From assembly GCA_036375275.1 (NCBI GenBank), contig DASUSF010000435.1:1-21791 (forward strand): a DNA stretch of 21,791 nucleotides, read 5' to 3'. A program made the translations under genes and the position numbers. Positions 14,382-21,791 of this stretch are shown here, piece by piece. Below the pieces are notes generated by a model. That model had not been told where the DNA came from. It made no database searches and saw only the letters and a program-made list of their open reading frames with translations. This DNA comes from DASUSF01 sp036375275. Its GTDB lineage: Bacteria > Pseudomonadota > Alphaproteobacteria > Geminicoccales > Geminicoccaceae. Position 1 is the stretch's first letter. Every line of letters begins with the position of its first letter.

Positions 14382-15167
14382 TCAGCCCTGCAGCGCGTTG
14401 ACCATGCGCCGGACCAGGCTCCGCGGCGCGAGGCGCAGCGCGGCGACACCGAGCCGGCCGGCGAGCTCGGGGATCACGATCACGTCGCCGCGCCGGAACG
14501 CGCGGTGGCCGGCCAGGGCGATGCGGGCCGCGTCCGCGGCGCGGAGCCGGAGCACCTTGCTGTCGTTCATGCCGGCGATGTCGGCGAACTCGGTCGCGAC
14601 GGGACCCGGCGCGAGCACGGTCGCGGTGACGCCGGTGCCCCGGAGTTCCTCGGCCAGGGCCTCGGTGAACGACAGGACGAAGGCCTTGGTGGCGTAGTAG
14701 ACCGCCATCCGCGGCCCCGGGAGGAAGCCGGCCTGCGAGCCGACGTTCAGGATCCCGCCGCGGCCGCGCGCCACCATCGCCGGCAGCAGCCGCAGGCTCA
14801 GGTCGACCAGGGCGGCGACGTTGACCTGGACCATGTCGAGCTGGCGGGCCGGGTCGAGCTCGACCAGACGGCCGCGCCCGCCGAAGCCGGCGTTGTTCAC
14901 CAGGACGTCGATCCCGATCCCGCGCTCGGCGAGGTCGGCCGCGATCCGCTGGCCGGCGCCCTGCTCCGCGAGGTCGGCCGGCAGAACCGTCACCTCGGTC
15001 CGGTGCCGCGTGCGAAGCTCATCCGCGAGCGCCCGGAGACGGTCCGCCCGGCGGGCGACGAGGACCAGGCCGGCGCCGTCCCGCGCGAAGCACCGCGCGA
15101 GCTCGGCCCCGATACCGGCCGATGCGCCCGTGACCAGGACCGTCTCGCTCGCCCGTGGACCCGTCAT
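14382..15167 (-). CDS. Short-chain dehydrogenase/reductase (SDR)
   Basis: A 261-residue classical SDR, an NAD(P)H-dependent oxidoreductase of unknown substrate. Cofactor motif TGASAGIG (13-20), with ARRADRL (38-44) suggesting NADP(H) preference; NNAG (91-94); catalytic Ser144 in NVGSQAG; and Y157-x3-K161 in VYYATKAF. APGPVATEF (about 186-194) is the usual motif after the active site. The C-terminus (RSLVRRMVNALQG) resembles the DltE/YqjQ-like SDR group. ATG is at 15165-15167. It is convergent with bpt and divergent from the SdhC-like gene, so its context gives no pathway. Confidence 0.92.
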   Translation of the reverse strand: MTGPRASETVLVTGASAGIGAELARCFARDGAGLVLVARRADRLRALADELRTRHRTEVTVLPADLAEQGAGQRIAADLAERGIGIDVLVNNAGFGGRGRLVELDPARQLDMVQVNVAALVDLSLRLLPAMVARGRGGILNVGSQAGFLPGPRMAVYYATKAFVLSFTEALAEELRGTGVTATVLAPGPVATEFADIAGMNDSKVLRLRAADAARIALAGHRAFRRGDVIVIPELAGRLGVAALRLAPRSLVRRMVNALQG

Positions 15168-15192
15168 GCCCCGACCTCCGCACGACGCCGCA

Positions 15193-15230
15193 TTTACCGG
15201 TCCCCGCCCGCGCCGCTACCATGGCGCGGG
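15193..15230 (+). promoter_or_regulatory. Possible promoter with inverted repeat before the SdhC-like gene
   Basis: TTTACC (15193-15198) and TACCAT (15217-15222), 18 bases apart, each match four of six consensus bases. The putative -10 box forms part of the 8-base centre of a perfect inverted repeat, CCCGCGCC (15207-15214) and GGCGCGGG (15223-15230). A protein bound there, or a hairpin in the divergent 83-base gap, could control the gene. Evidence is pattern only. Confidence 0.35.
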
Positions 15231-15250
15231 AACCGCAGCAAGCAGGCATC

Positions 15251-15592
15251 ATGCCGGGTCATCGCCACCACGCCGCCTACCGGGCGTTCGTCGTGCACCG
15301 GGTTTCCGGGCTCGGCCTCGCCCTGTTCCTGCCGCTGCACTTCGTGACCCTCGGCCTCGCGCTGGAGAGCGCGTCGGCGCTCGATGCCGCGCTCCGCTGG
15401 ACCGACCACCCGCTGCTCAAGCTCAGCGAGCTCTGCCTCGTCATCCTGCTCGCGGTGCACCTCGCGGGTGGCCTCCGCCTCCTGGCGCTCGAGTTCCTCG
15501 GCTGGACGCCCCGGCAGCACACCTGGATCGCCCTGGCGTTCGGCTTCGCCCTCGCAGCCGGCCTCGCCTTCTCTCTCAACCTCTCGATCTAA
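15251..15592 (+). CDS. SdhC-like cytochrome b subunit (succinate dehydrogenase anchor), orphan
   Basis: A 113-residue, three-helix membrane protein resembling the cytochrome b556 anchor of succinate dehydrogenase/fumarate reductase. The N-terminal AFVVHRVSGLGLALFLPLHF (12-31) carries the HR-x-SG quinone-site motif. Helix 2 has VHLAGGLRLLALEF with His70 placed like the heme-ligand His of E. coli SdhC and an Arg six residues on. Helix 3 spans about 91-110. An ATG at 15251 starts closest to the conserved part; ATG 15221 and the frame from 15155 are longer but overlap a divergent gene or lie within an inverted repeat. No sdhA, sdhB or second anchor gene is adjacent, which is unusual. It may serve a complex encoded elsewhere. 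Confidence 0.78.
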   Translation: MPGHRHHAAYRAFVVHRVSGLGLALFLPLHFVTLGLALESASALDAALRWTDHPLLKLSELCLVILLAVHLAGGLRLLALEFLGWTPRQHTWIALAFGFALAAGLAFSLNLSI

Positions 15593-15658
15593 AGTTAGGT
15601 TAGAGACAGCTTTTATCCGTCCAGGCGGCCGCGGGTCTGCCGAGGTGAGGCCGGTCGG

Positions 15659-15680
15659 GCGGCGCGCCGGGAAGCGCCGC
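15659..15680. terminator. GC hairpin in SdhC-like/cytochrome c convergent gap
   Basis: GCGGCGC (15659-15665) and GCGCCGC (15674-15680) form a perfect 7-base stem with an 8-base loop, touching the TAG stop of the cytochrome gene. It lies between two converging genes and could act for both. No T tract follows on either strand. Confidence 0.4.
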
Positions 15681-16258
15681 TATCCTCCGCCTGCTGCGAG
15701 GGGCGGGAAGCCCGCCCGCATGTAGGTGATGATCTGCCAGATCTGGTCCTGGCTCAGCGTGTCCTTGAAGGCCGGCATGTCGGTCTGGAACGGTTCGCCG
15801 CCTTCGGAGATCGCCCAGAGCAGATACGCGTCCACGGCATCCGGCATCCGGATCAGGTGCGCCAGCAGCGCCGGGGACGGCGAGAGCGCGAGCCCGGCGT
15901 CGCCGTGACCCGTGCCGGAAGCATCGTGGCAGGAGGCGCAGTTCTCAGCGTACAGGGCACCGCCGGCCCGGACCGTCTCCGGCGTCCTGCTCAAGGGATT
16001 GCTCGCGTCGCGGTAGTCCGGGGGCGCGCCGCTCTGCATGAAGGTCCAGTGCCGGGTCATCCGCCAGCGGAGGCTCCTGTCCATCTGGTCGGGCTGCCAC
16101 GCGTCGCGCCGGGTCCAGCCCGGATCCCACATGTCCCAGCCGAGGGGCGGGTCCAGGAGCTGACCGTCCGCCGCGCCCGGAACCAGCGCCTTGACGAGCG
16201 CAAGGCTCAGGGTCGCGAGGACGATCGCGGCCACGGGTGCTGTGGAACGTCGGGACAT
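15680..16258 (-). CDS. c-type cytochrome, exported
   Basis: A 192-residue protein with an N-terminal hydrophobic segment (about 7-27) acting as signal peptide or anchor, then a Trp-rich region (about 38-72), then a single class I cytochrome c domain. Heme is attached at C107-A-S-C110-H111; the likely sixth ligand is Met161 in QTDMPAFKDTL, and DQIWQIITYMRAGFP is the usual C-terminal helix. The region ARHWTFM-like to NPLSRTPETVRAGGALY resembles an uncharacterised group of alphaproteobacterial cytochromes. The redox partner is unknown. ATG is at 16256-16258; dnaE2 ends 98 bases upstream on the same strand. It converges with the SdhC-like gene, so co-transcription with that gene is excluded. Confidence 0.88.
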   Translation of the reverse strand: MSRRSTAPVAAIVLATLSLALVKALVPGAADGQLLDPPLGWDMWDPGWTRRDAWQPDQMDRSLRWRMTRHWTFMQSGAPPDYRDASNPLSRTPETVRAGGALYAENCASCHDASGTGHGDAGLALSPSPALLAHLIRMPDAVDAYLLWAISEGGEPFQTDMPAFKDTLSQDQIWQIITYMRAGFPPLAAGGG

Positions 16259-16356
16259 GCTTCGCTCCGCGATTCGTCCAGGCTGCCGGGCAAGCCCCGG
16301 GCGGCGGTTGTTCTGCGCGGTTCGCTATCCTTCGGCAAGGGGAGGTCGAGCCGGCC

Positions 16357-19300
16357 TCAGTGAAAATCGCGGCTCTTGAAGCCCCTGACCTTGCCGCTCT
16401 CGTGGGGGTGTCGGCGCTCGTCGGGAGCGGGCCGGGTGTTCCGGGTGTTGCGCTTGACCTCGTCGGCACGCGCCAGCGGGGCCGGAACCAGATGCGGATG
16501 GCTCCGGTAGTGGTCGATGTCGCGCGGGCGCCAGAGCGGGTCCCTGGGATCGGGGCCGCCGGACGACTTGCCGTGATCGGCATGGGCGAGCGTGGCGTCG
16601 AACGGCGGCGCCTGCGGCGAGGTCCGGGACCGGCGGTCGTTCGGCCGCTTGACCCGGTCGGCGCGCGCCACCGGCGCCTCGATCTCGGCCGAGCTCAGCC
16701 CGCGCAGCAGGTCGGTCCGGTCGGCGAGGTGGCCGGCGACCACGTGGATCACGAGGCCCTCCTTCTGGACCTTGCCCTGGACCGCCATCATCTGGGAGCC
16801 GAGGACCACCCGGCGGAAGCGCTCGAACACCCTCGGCCACACCACGAGGTTGATCACGCCGGTCTCGTCCTCGAGGGTGACGAAGATCACCCCGCTCGCG
16901 GTGCCCGGCCGCTGGCGCACCAGGACCAGGCCCGCCGCCTCGACCCATCGGCCGTCCTCGATGCGCGCGAGGTCCTCGGCGCGGATCGTCCGCTTCGGCA
17001 GCCGCGGCCGGAGCAGGGCCAGCGGATGGGTCCGGAGCGTGAGCCGGAGCGTGCGGTAATCCTCCGCGACATGCTGGCCCGTGCTCATCGGCGGCAGGTC
17101 GACGGCCGGCTCGGTCCCGGCGCTCGCAGCGTCCGCCCAGGCGAACAAGGGCGGCGGGTCGAGCTCGCGGCCGGTCCCATCCAGCCCGATCGCGCTCCAG
17201 ATCGCGCCCCGCCGGTCCAGGCGCATCGAGCCGAAGGCGTCGGCCCGGGCGAGCCGGTCGAGCGCACCCTGGCCGATCCGGGCGCGGGTGCGCAGGTCCC
17301 CGAGATCGTGATAGCCCCTCCCGCGCGCTTCGACCAGCCGGCGCATCTCCTCCTCCTTCAGCCCCTTGACCTGCCGGAAGCCGAGGCGGAGGGCGAACCG
17401 CCGCGCCCGGTCGCCGCGTCCGTCCGCGGGCGGCGTGGCCGAAGGGTCCGCCGACGCCGTCGGCTCGAGCGTGCAGTCCCACGCGCTGGCGTTGACGTCG
17501 ACCGGGCGCACCGTGACGCCGTGGTCCTTGGCGTCGCGGACGATCTGCGCCGGGGCGTAGAAGCCCATGGGCTGGCTGTTGAGGAGCGCGGCCGCGAACA
17601 CCTCGGGGTAATGACATTTGATCCAGGACGAGACGTAGACCAGGAGGGCGAAGCTCGCGGCGTGGCTCTCCGGAAAGCCATAGGTGCCGAAGCCCTCGAT
17701 CTGCCGGAAGCACTTCTCGGCGAAGTCGCGCTCGTAGCCGTTCAGGACCATGCCTTCGATGAAGCGCGCCCCCAGCCGGTCGATCGTGCCGGCCCGCTTG
17801 AAGGTCGCCATGGCGCGGCGCAGCCGGTCGGACTCCGATGGCGTGAAGCCCGCGCCGATGATCGCGATCTTCATCGCCTGCTCCTGGAACAGGGGCACGC
17901 CGAGGGTCTTCTCGAGCACCCCCTTGAGCTCGTCCGACGGATAGGAGACGGGCTCGAGCCCCGCCCGGCGGCGGAGGTAGGGGTGGACCATATCGCCCTG
18001 GATCGGGCCGGGACGGACGATCGCGACCTCGACGATCAGGTCGTAGAAGCAGGTCGGCTTGAGCCTGGGCAGCATGGTCATCTGCGCCCGGCTCTCGACC
18101 TGGAACACGCCGATCGAATCGCCGCGGCCCAGCATCTCGTAGACTTCGGGGTCTTCGGGCGGCACGTCCGCGAGCCCGAGCCGCCGGCCGTGGTGCTCCT
18201 CCAGGAGCTCGAAGGCCTTGCGGATGCAGGTCAGCATGCCGAGGCCGAGGACGTCGATCTTGAGGATGCCGAGCGCGTCCAGGTCGTCCTTGTCCCACTC
18301 GACGAAGGTGCGATCGGGCATGGCGGCGTTCACCACCGGCACCACCTGGTCGAGCCTGGAGCGGGTCAGCACGAAGCCGCCGACGTGCTGCGAGAGGTGC
18401 CGGGGAAACCCGATCAACTCGCGCGACAGCCTGACCGCGAGCGCGATCCGGGGCTCCTCCGGGTCCAGGCCGCGCTCCTCGAGGTCGCGCCCGGCCACAC
18501 CATCGTTGCTCCAGCCCCAGATCGAGCCGGCGAGCCCGCCGACCACGTCGGCCGAGAGACCGAGCGCCTTGCCGACCTCGCGGATCGCGCTCCGGGTCCG
18601 GTAGTGGATCACGGTCGCGGCGATCCCGGCGTGCTCGCGGCCGTACTTCCCGTAGATGTACTGGATCACCTCCTCGCGCCGCTCGTGCTCGAAGTCGACG
18701 TCGATGTCCGGCGGCTCGTTGCGCTCGGCTGAGACGAAGCGCTCGAACAGGAGGTCGAAGCGCCCGGGGTCGACCGCGGTGATGCCGAGGCAGTAGCAGA
18801 CCGCGGAATTGGCCGCCGAGCCCCGGCCCTGGCAGAGGATGCCGCGCGAGCGGGCATAGCGGACGATGTCGTGGACGGTGAGGAAGTAGGGCGCGTAGTC
18901 GAGCTCCTCGATCAGCCGGAGCTCGTGCCGGAGCAGGTCCCGGACCTTGGCCGGTACGCCGGCCGGATAGCGCTCGGCCGCGCCTTCGAAGGTCAGCCGC
19001 TCCAGCCAGCCCTGGACCGTGAGCCCGTCCGGCGGGGCGTCGATCGGGTAGTCGTAGGCGAGCTCGTCGAGCGAGAAGCGGCAGGCGCGCACGATCTCGG
19101 CCGTGCGCGCGACGGCCTCCGGCCAGTGCCGGAACAGCCGCGCCATCTCGGTCACGGGCTTGAGATGCCGCTCGGCGTTGGCGAGCAGGCGGAGACCGGC
19201 CTCGTCGATCGTGCACTTCTCGCGGATGCAGGAGAGGACGTCCTGGAGCGGGCGCCGCTCGGGCGTGTGGTAGAGCACGTCGCCGGTCGCGACCAGCGGC

Positions 19301-19929
19301 GTCCGGTGCCGGACGGCGAGCGCGGCGAGGCGCTCGATCCGGGCCCGGTCGTCGCCGCGATAGAGGAACTGGGCGGCGAGGTAGGTCCGGCCCGGTGCAG
19401 CCGAGCGGAGCGCGGCCAGGAAGCGCTCGAATGCCGGGTCGGGGACCGGCGGCGGCAGGGCGATCAGGATCTGCCCCTCGGCGTGCTCCAGGACGTCGTC
19501 CAGCCAGAGCGCGGCGAGCCCTTTCTCGACCCGGCGCTGGGCCTTCGAGATCAGCTGCGACAGCCGCCCGTAGGCCGCGCGGTCGGTCGGAAAGCAGAGC
19601 AGCGATGCGGCCGCGCCACGGGCTTCGGCACCGCGACCCGCCGGCGCCGTCCTGCCGTCCGCCCGGTCGAACGGCCCGGAGACGATCCGCTCCTTCCGGG
19701 GCGGCGGGGAGTCGTCGGCCAGCAGGTCGAGGCGGGCGCCGACGACCAGCCGCAGGCCCACCTCCCTGGCCGCGCAGTGCGCCCGGACCACGCCCGCGAG
19801 CGTGTTGCGGTCGGTGAGCGCGATCGCGTCGAGCCCGAAAGCGTGCGCCTGCAGCACCAGCTCCTCCGGATGCGACGCCCCGCGCAGGAACGAGAAGTTG
19901 CTGGTGACCTGAAGCTCGGCATAGCTCAT
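16357..19929 (-). CDS. dnaE2: Error-prone DNA polymerase III alpha subunit DnaE2 (ImuC)
   Basis: Translesion polymerase of the C family that works with ImuA and ImuB in damage-induced mutagenesis. The 1190-residue product starts with a PHP domain (FSFLRGASHPEELV near residue 13; IALTDRN at 36-42). The palm follows, with ILCQGRGSAANSAVCYCLG (about 364-382) and the acidic active-site cluster PDIDVDF at 407-413. Then come DALGILKIDVLGLGML, the fingers and helix-hairpin-helix parts (YGFPESHAASFALLVYVSSW), and an OB-fold near the C-terminus (VIFVTLEDETGVINLVVWP). The end GKVRGFKSRDFH is typical of DnaE2. I use ATG 19927-19929, where the conserved MSYAELQVTSNFSFLRG begins, rather than a GTG at 19963-19965. 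No imuA or imuB is adjacent, and I found no GTTC/GAAC LexA-type box upstream. Confidence 0.95.
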   Translation of the reverse strand: MSYAELQVTSNFSFLRGASHPEELVLQAHAFGLDAIALTDRNTLAGVVRAHCAAREVGLRLVVGARLDLLADDSPPPRKERIVSGPFDRADGRTAPAGRGAEARGAAASLLCFPTDRAAYGRLSQLISKAQRRVEKGLAALWLDDVLEHAEGQILIALPPPVPDPAFERFLAALRSAAPGRTYLAAQFLYRGDDRARIERLAALAVRHRTPLVATGDVLYHTPERRPLQDVLSCIREKCTIDEAGLRLLANAERHLKPVTEMARLFRHWPEAVARTAEIVRACRFSLDELAYDYPIDAPPDGLTVQGWLERLTFEGAAERYPAGVPAKVRDLLRHELRLIEELDYAPYFLTVHDIVRYARSRGILCQGRGSAANSAVCYCLGITAVDPGRFDLLFERFVSAERNEPPDIDVDFEHERREEVIQYIYGKYGREHAGIAATVIHYRTRSAIREVGKALGLSADVVGGLAGSIWGWSNDGVAGRDLEERGLDPEEPRIALAVRLSRELIGFPRHLSQHVGGFVLTRSRLDQVVPVVNAAMPDRTFVEWDKDDLDALGILKIDVLGLGMLTCIRKAFELLEEHHGRRLGLADVPPEDPEVYEMLGRGDSIGVFQVESRAQMTMLPRLKPTCFYDLIVEVAIVRPGPIQGDMVHPYLRRRAGLEPVSYPSDELKGVLEKTLGVPLFQEQAMKIAIIGAGFTPSESDRLRRAMATFKRAGTIDRLGARFIEGMVLNGYERDFAEKCFRQIEGFGTYGFPESHAASFALLVYVSSWIKCHYPEVFAAALLNSQPMGFYAPAQIVRDAKDHGVTVRPVDVNASAWDCTLEPTASADPSATPPADGRGDRARRFALRLGFRQVKGLKEEEMRRLVEARGRGYHDLGDLRTRARIGQGALDRLARADAFGSMRLDRRGAIWSAIGLDGTGRELDPPPLFAWADAASAGTEPAVDLPPMSTGQHVAEDYRTLRLTLRTHPLALLRPRLPKRTIRAEDLARIEDGRWVEAAGLVLVRQRPGTASGVIFVTLEDETGVINLVVWPRVFERFRRVVLGSQMMAVQGKVQKEGLVIHVVAGHLADRTDLLRGLSSAEIEAPVARADRVKRPNDRRSRTSPQAPPFDATLAHADHGKSSGGPDPRDPLWRPRDIDHYRSHPHLVPAPLARADEVKRNTRNTRPAPDERRHPHESGKVRGFKSRDFH

Positions 19930-20173
19930 CGCGATCTTCAACCTCAGGTCAATGCTGACGGGCACTCGGCAACGAGGCGGTGGAGCCCCGCGACGTCGAC
20001 TTGCTCATGATCCGGTCCCGGGCCTTCGTGGCGGGGCGGCCTTGGAGAGCACTATGCCCCGATCGACGTGTCGTTGGAATGGAGCAGCGTCTGCCTGAGC
20101 CCCGCGCCGACGACACCCGCAACAGAAGATAGGCGATGCAGAGGAGCTGCAGCCGCGACCGGACGCCGCCGGA
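19930..20173. other. Non-coding gap before dnaE2
   Basis: These 244 bases separate the end of the flavoprotein gene from dnaE2. I see no convincing gene: short open frames here have no recognisable protein character. There is no clear sigma70 promoter, no LexA-type box (no GTTC or GAAC on the plus strand), and no trace of imuB. It presumably holds the dnaE2 promoter and perhaps a terminator for the upstream gene. Confidence 0.5.
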
Positions 20174-21791
20174 TCAGGGCTCGGGAAGCGAGAGCGGCGC
20201 CAGATCGTCGAATCGATCACCGGGTCCCGGATTATCGGCATGGGTGCCGCCGCCGAGGTGGTGGACGATGCCCCAGACCGCGTTGAGCGCGGTGGTCGTG
20301 GCCCCCTCGACCCAGCCCGGTATCCAGCCGACGTCGTCGCCGGCGAGGAAGATGCCGCGGTGCTCGGGCGGCATCTCGTCCTGCATGAAGTGGCAGTACA
20401 TGCGGCGGTGGTAGCGGTAGTGGCCGGGCATCGCGGCCTTGAACGCGCCCAGGAAGTTCGGGTCGTCCTCCCAGGAGACGGTGATCGGGTCGCCGATGAT
20501 GTGGCGGCGGATCCCGGCCTTCGGGTAGATCGCCTCGAGCGCCCCCAGCGCCAGCTCGACCCGCTGGTCGACCGGGAGCGGCAGCATCTTGAGCGCGTCG
20601 TTGTTCCAGGCGTAGGACAGGCAGATCACTCCCGGCTGGTCGTCGCCGAGGTCGAACAGGTAGGTGCCGCGGGTCAGACGGTCGGTGAGGGTCATGCTCA
20701 TCACGTCGTGGCCGGTCTCGGGATCGCGGTCCTTCCAGAACGGCCGGTCGACCATGACGAAGGTCTTGGAGGACTGGGCGTAGCGGGTGCGGTCGAGGCC
20801 CATCCACAGCCGCGGGTGGAACAGGCTCTCGTCGGTGCTGATGTGGGTGGTCAAGAGCCAGCTCTGGCAGGTCACCAGCACGGCCTCGTAGGCGCGCCGG
20901 TCGCCCCAGCGGTCGACCACCGTGATCCGCCCGTCGCTTCGCCGCTCCAGCCGCGTCACACCAGGACGGGTGGCGCCGCCGTGGAGCGTGTGCAGCGAGG
21001 TCCCCCCGGGCCAGTGCACCGGCTTCTCCGGCGCGTCCTGCCAGATGCGGCGTGGCACCTGCTCGACCCCGCCGACCACGAAATGCTGGTCCTCGTCGCA
21101 GTTGGTGTAGACCACGCGCAGGATCTCGAGCATCGAGTTGCCGAAGTCGGTATCCCAGCCGCCGGTCCCGAACCCGACCTGGCCGAACACCTCGAGATGG
21201 CGGAACGAGTGCTCGCGGAACGCCTTCGAGGTGGCGATGAAGCCGTAGAAGGAGCGGTCGTCCCAGACCGGCACCAGCGGGTCCCAGATCTCCTTGATCG
21301 CGCGCACGTCGCGGGCCGCCAGCGCAGCCTGCATGCGCTCGAAGCTCGCGTGCTCCTCGAGCGCGTCGTACCAGGCATCGGCGACCTCGCGGAGCAGGGG
21401 CGGGAGGTCCTCTCCGGTCCGGGCGTGGATCGGCTGGCCGTCGAGGTCGATAACGGTGCTCGGCGTCGCTGCGACCAGGGGGTTGGGGAACGGCCGGGTC
21501 TCGAGCCCGAAGCGGTCGAGGTAGTGGTAGAAGGTGGTCGAGCCCTTGGGAAAGCGCATCCCGCCGAGCTCCGCGACGACATGACCGCCGGCCGCCTTGA
21601 ACGGCTCGGAGTGGAGCCGGCCGCCGAGCCGCCGGCTCTCGTAGACTACTGGCTTCAGGCCCAGCTTCATGAGCTCGTAGGCGGCGGTGATCCCGGCCAT
21701 GCCGGCGCCGACCACCGCGACCTCGGTCCCGTGCTTCTCGGGGGGCACGCTGCCGAGCCCCGCAGGGTGGGTCAGCCAGTCGTCGAAGGCG
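20174..21791 (-). CDS. Flavin monoamine oxidase, tryptophan 2-monooxygenase/L-amino acid oxidase-like, 5' end outside window
   Basis: FAD-dependent amine oxidase; 538 residues are visible and the frame runs off the right edge. The residues before the GTG at 21748 (FDDWLTHPAGLG) look coding, so that GTG is not the start. The dinucleotide motif is VAVVGAGMAGITAAYEL, then YESRRLGGRLHSEPF for FAD ribose binding, and ELGGMRFPKGSTTFYHYLD. The middle has GFGTGGWDTDFGNSMLEILR, and the C-terminal FAD loop is GIFLAGDDVGWIPGWVEGA followed by TALNAVWG. These are features of the IaaM/L-amino acid oxidase branch. Members make indole-3-acetamide from Trp or a 2-oxo acid plus ammonia and peroxide from other amino acids; the substrate cannot be decided here, and no iaaH amidase is visible. 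Confidence 0.88.
   Translation of the reverse strand, partial: AFDDWLTHPAGLGSVPPEKHGTEVAVVGAGMAGITAAYELMKLGLKPVVYESRRLGGRLHSEPFKAAGGHVVAELGGMRFPKGSTTFYHYLDRFGLETRPFPNPLVAATPSTVIDLDGQPIHARTGEDLPPLLREVADAWYDALEEHASFERMQAALAARDVRAIKEIWDPLVPVWDDRSFYGFIATSKAFREHSFRHLEVFGQVGFGTGGWDTDFGNSMLEILRVVYTNCDEDQHFVVGGVEQVPRRIWQDAPEKPVHWPGGTSLHTLHGGATRPGVTRLERRSDGRITVVDRWGDRRAYEAVLVTCQSWLLTTHISTDESLFHPRLWMGLDRTRYAQSSKTFVMVDRPFWKDRDPETGHDVMSMTLTDRLTRGTYLFDLGDDQPGVICLSYAWNNDALKMLPLPVDQRVELALGALEAIYPKAGIRRHIIGDPITVSWEDDPNFLGAFKAAMPGHYRYHRRMYCHFMQDEMPPEHRGIFLAGDDVGWIPGWVEGATTTALNAVWGIVHHLGGGTHADNPGPGDRFDDLAPLSLPEP

Noticed and set aside
16286..16300. Short CCGGG/CCCGG hairpin between dnaE2 and the cytochrome gene
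   Set aside because: Only five base pairs and no T tract; expected by chance at this base composition.
16237..19216. Long frames (831 residues plus strand, 963 residues minus strand) within dnaE2
   Set aside because: GC-rich codon bias keeps other frames open. The DnaE2 frame contains the PHP, palm and OB motifs; the others contain none.
20005..20241. A 78-residue minus-strand frame that could be a remnant of imuB or a small gene before dnaE2
   Set aside because: No recognisable motif, no ribosome-binding site, and it overlaps the end of the flavoprotein gene in another frame.
1..21791. tRNA genes, CRISPR arrays, insertion sequences, phage or toxin-antitoxin genes
   Set aside because: Looked for tRNA-like cloverleaf ends, regularly spaced repeats, transposase or integrase motifs and paired small genes; none could be supported.

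Overview
The window is a stretch of GC-rich chromosome (by eye close to 70% G+C), almost certainly from an alphaproteobacterium and plausibly of the Rhodospirillales type. The supporting markers are a DUF2232 membrane protein directly before rplI, a PhaR-type polyhydroxyalkanoate regulator, an LdtR-like MarR protein, a HemB with the Asp-rich (non-zinc) metal site, a Bpt-type leucyl-transferase, and a long DnaE2 polymerase. I cannot name a genus from the sequence alone. Coding density is high and no gap exceeds about 250 bases. I see no rRNA, tRNA, CRISPR array, insertion sequence, phage gene or integration site.

Layout from left to right. (1) Positions 2-1859, plus strand: the end of the ribosomal-protein cluster (DUF2232 protein, rplI), then phaR. 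(2) 1857-2012: a convergent gap holding a palindromic intergenic repeat. (3) 2013-6450, minus strand, read right to left: a compact six-gene chain starting with three enzymes of valine/isobutyryl-CoA breakdown (acyl-CoA dehydrogenase, 3-hydroxyisobutyryl-CoA hydrolase, 3-hydroxyisobutyrate dehydrogenase), followed by an LdtR-like MarR regulator, an AhpD-like peroxidase and a 65-residue Tat-signal mini-protein. Three junctions are 4-base ATGA overlaps. (4) 6572-7597, plus: hemB behind a well-formed sigma70-type promoter, facing a convergent alpha/beta hydrolase gene (7626-8474, minus). (5) 8608-14286, plus: a CaiB/BaiF CoA-transferase, two tandem paralogous SLC13-type permeases with internal RCK_C domains, and bpt, which overlaps the second permease by 11 bases. 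(6) 14382-16258: a short-chain dehydrogenase (minus), an orphan SdhC-like membrane anchor (plus) and a membrane-anchored or periplasmic c-type cytochrome (minus). (7) 16357-21791, minus: dnaE2, without imuA or imuB beside it, and an IaaM/L-amino-acid-oxidase-like flavoprotein cut by the right edge.

How the genes may work together: the three valine enzymes catalyse consecutive steps from isobutyryl-CoA to methylmalonate semialdehyde (the following enzyme, mmsA, is not here). The CoA-transferase and twin anion permeases look like an uptake-and-activation unit for an organic acid, but that is inference from adjacency. The rest are housekeeping or stand-alone genes.

I found no obviously new multi-gene system. 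The points most worth a second look are the coupled 65-residue Tat mini-protein with a Trp/Asp-rich tail, the palindromic repeat that contributes the phaR stop codon, the tandem permeases with a 67-base perfectly identical tract, the orphan SdhC-like anchor, and the solitary dnaE2. All statements come from reading the sequence; no alignment or database search was run.
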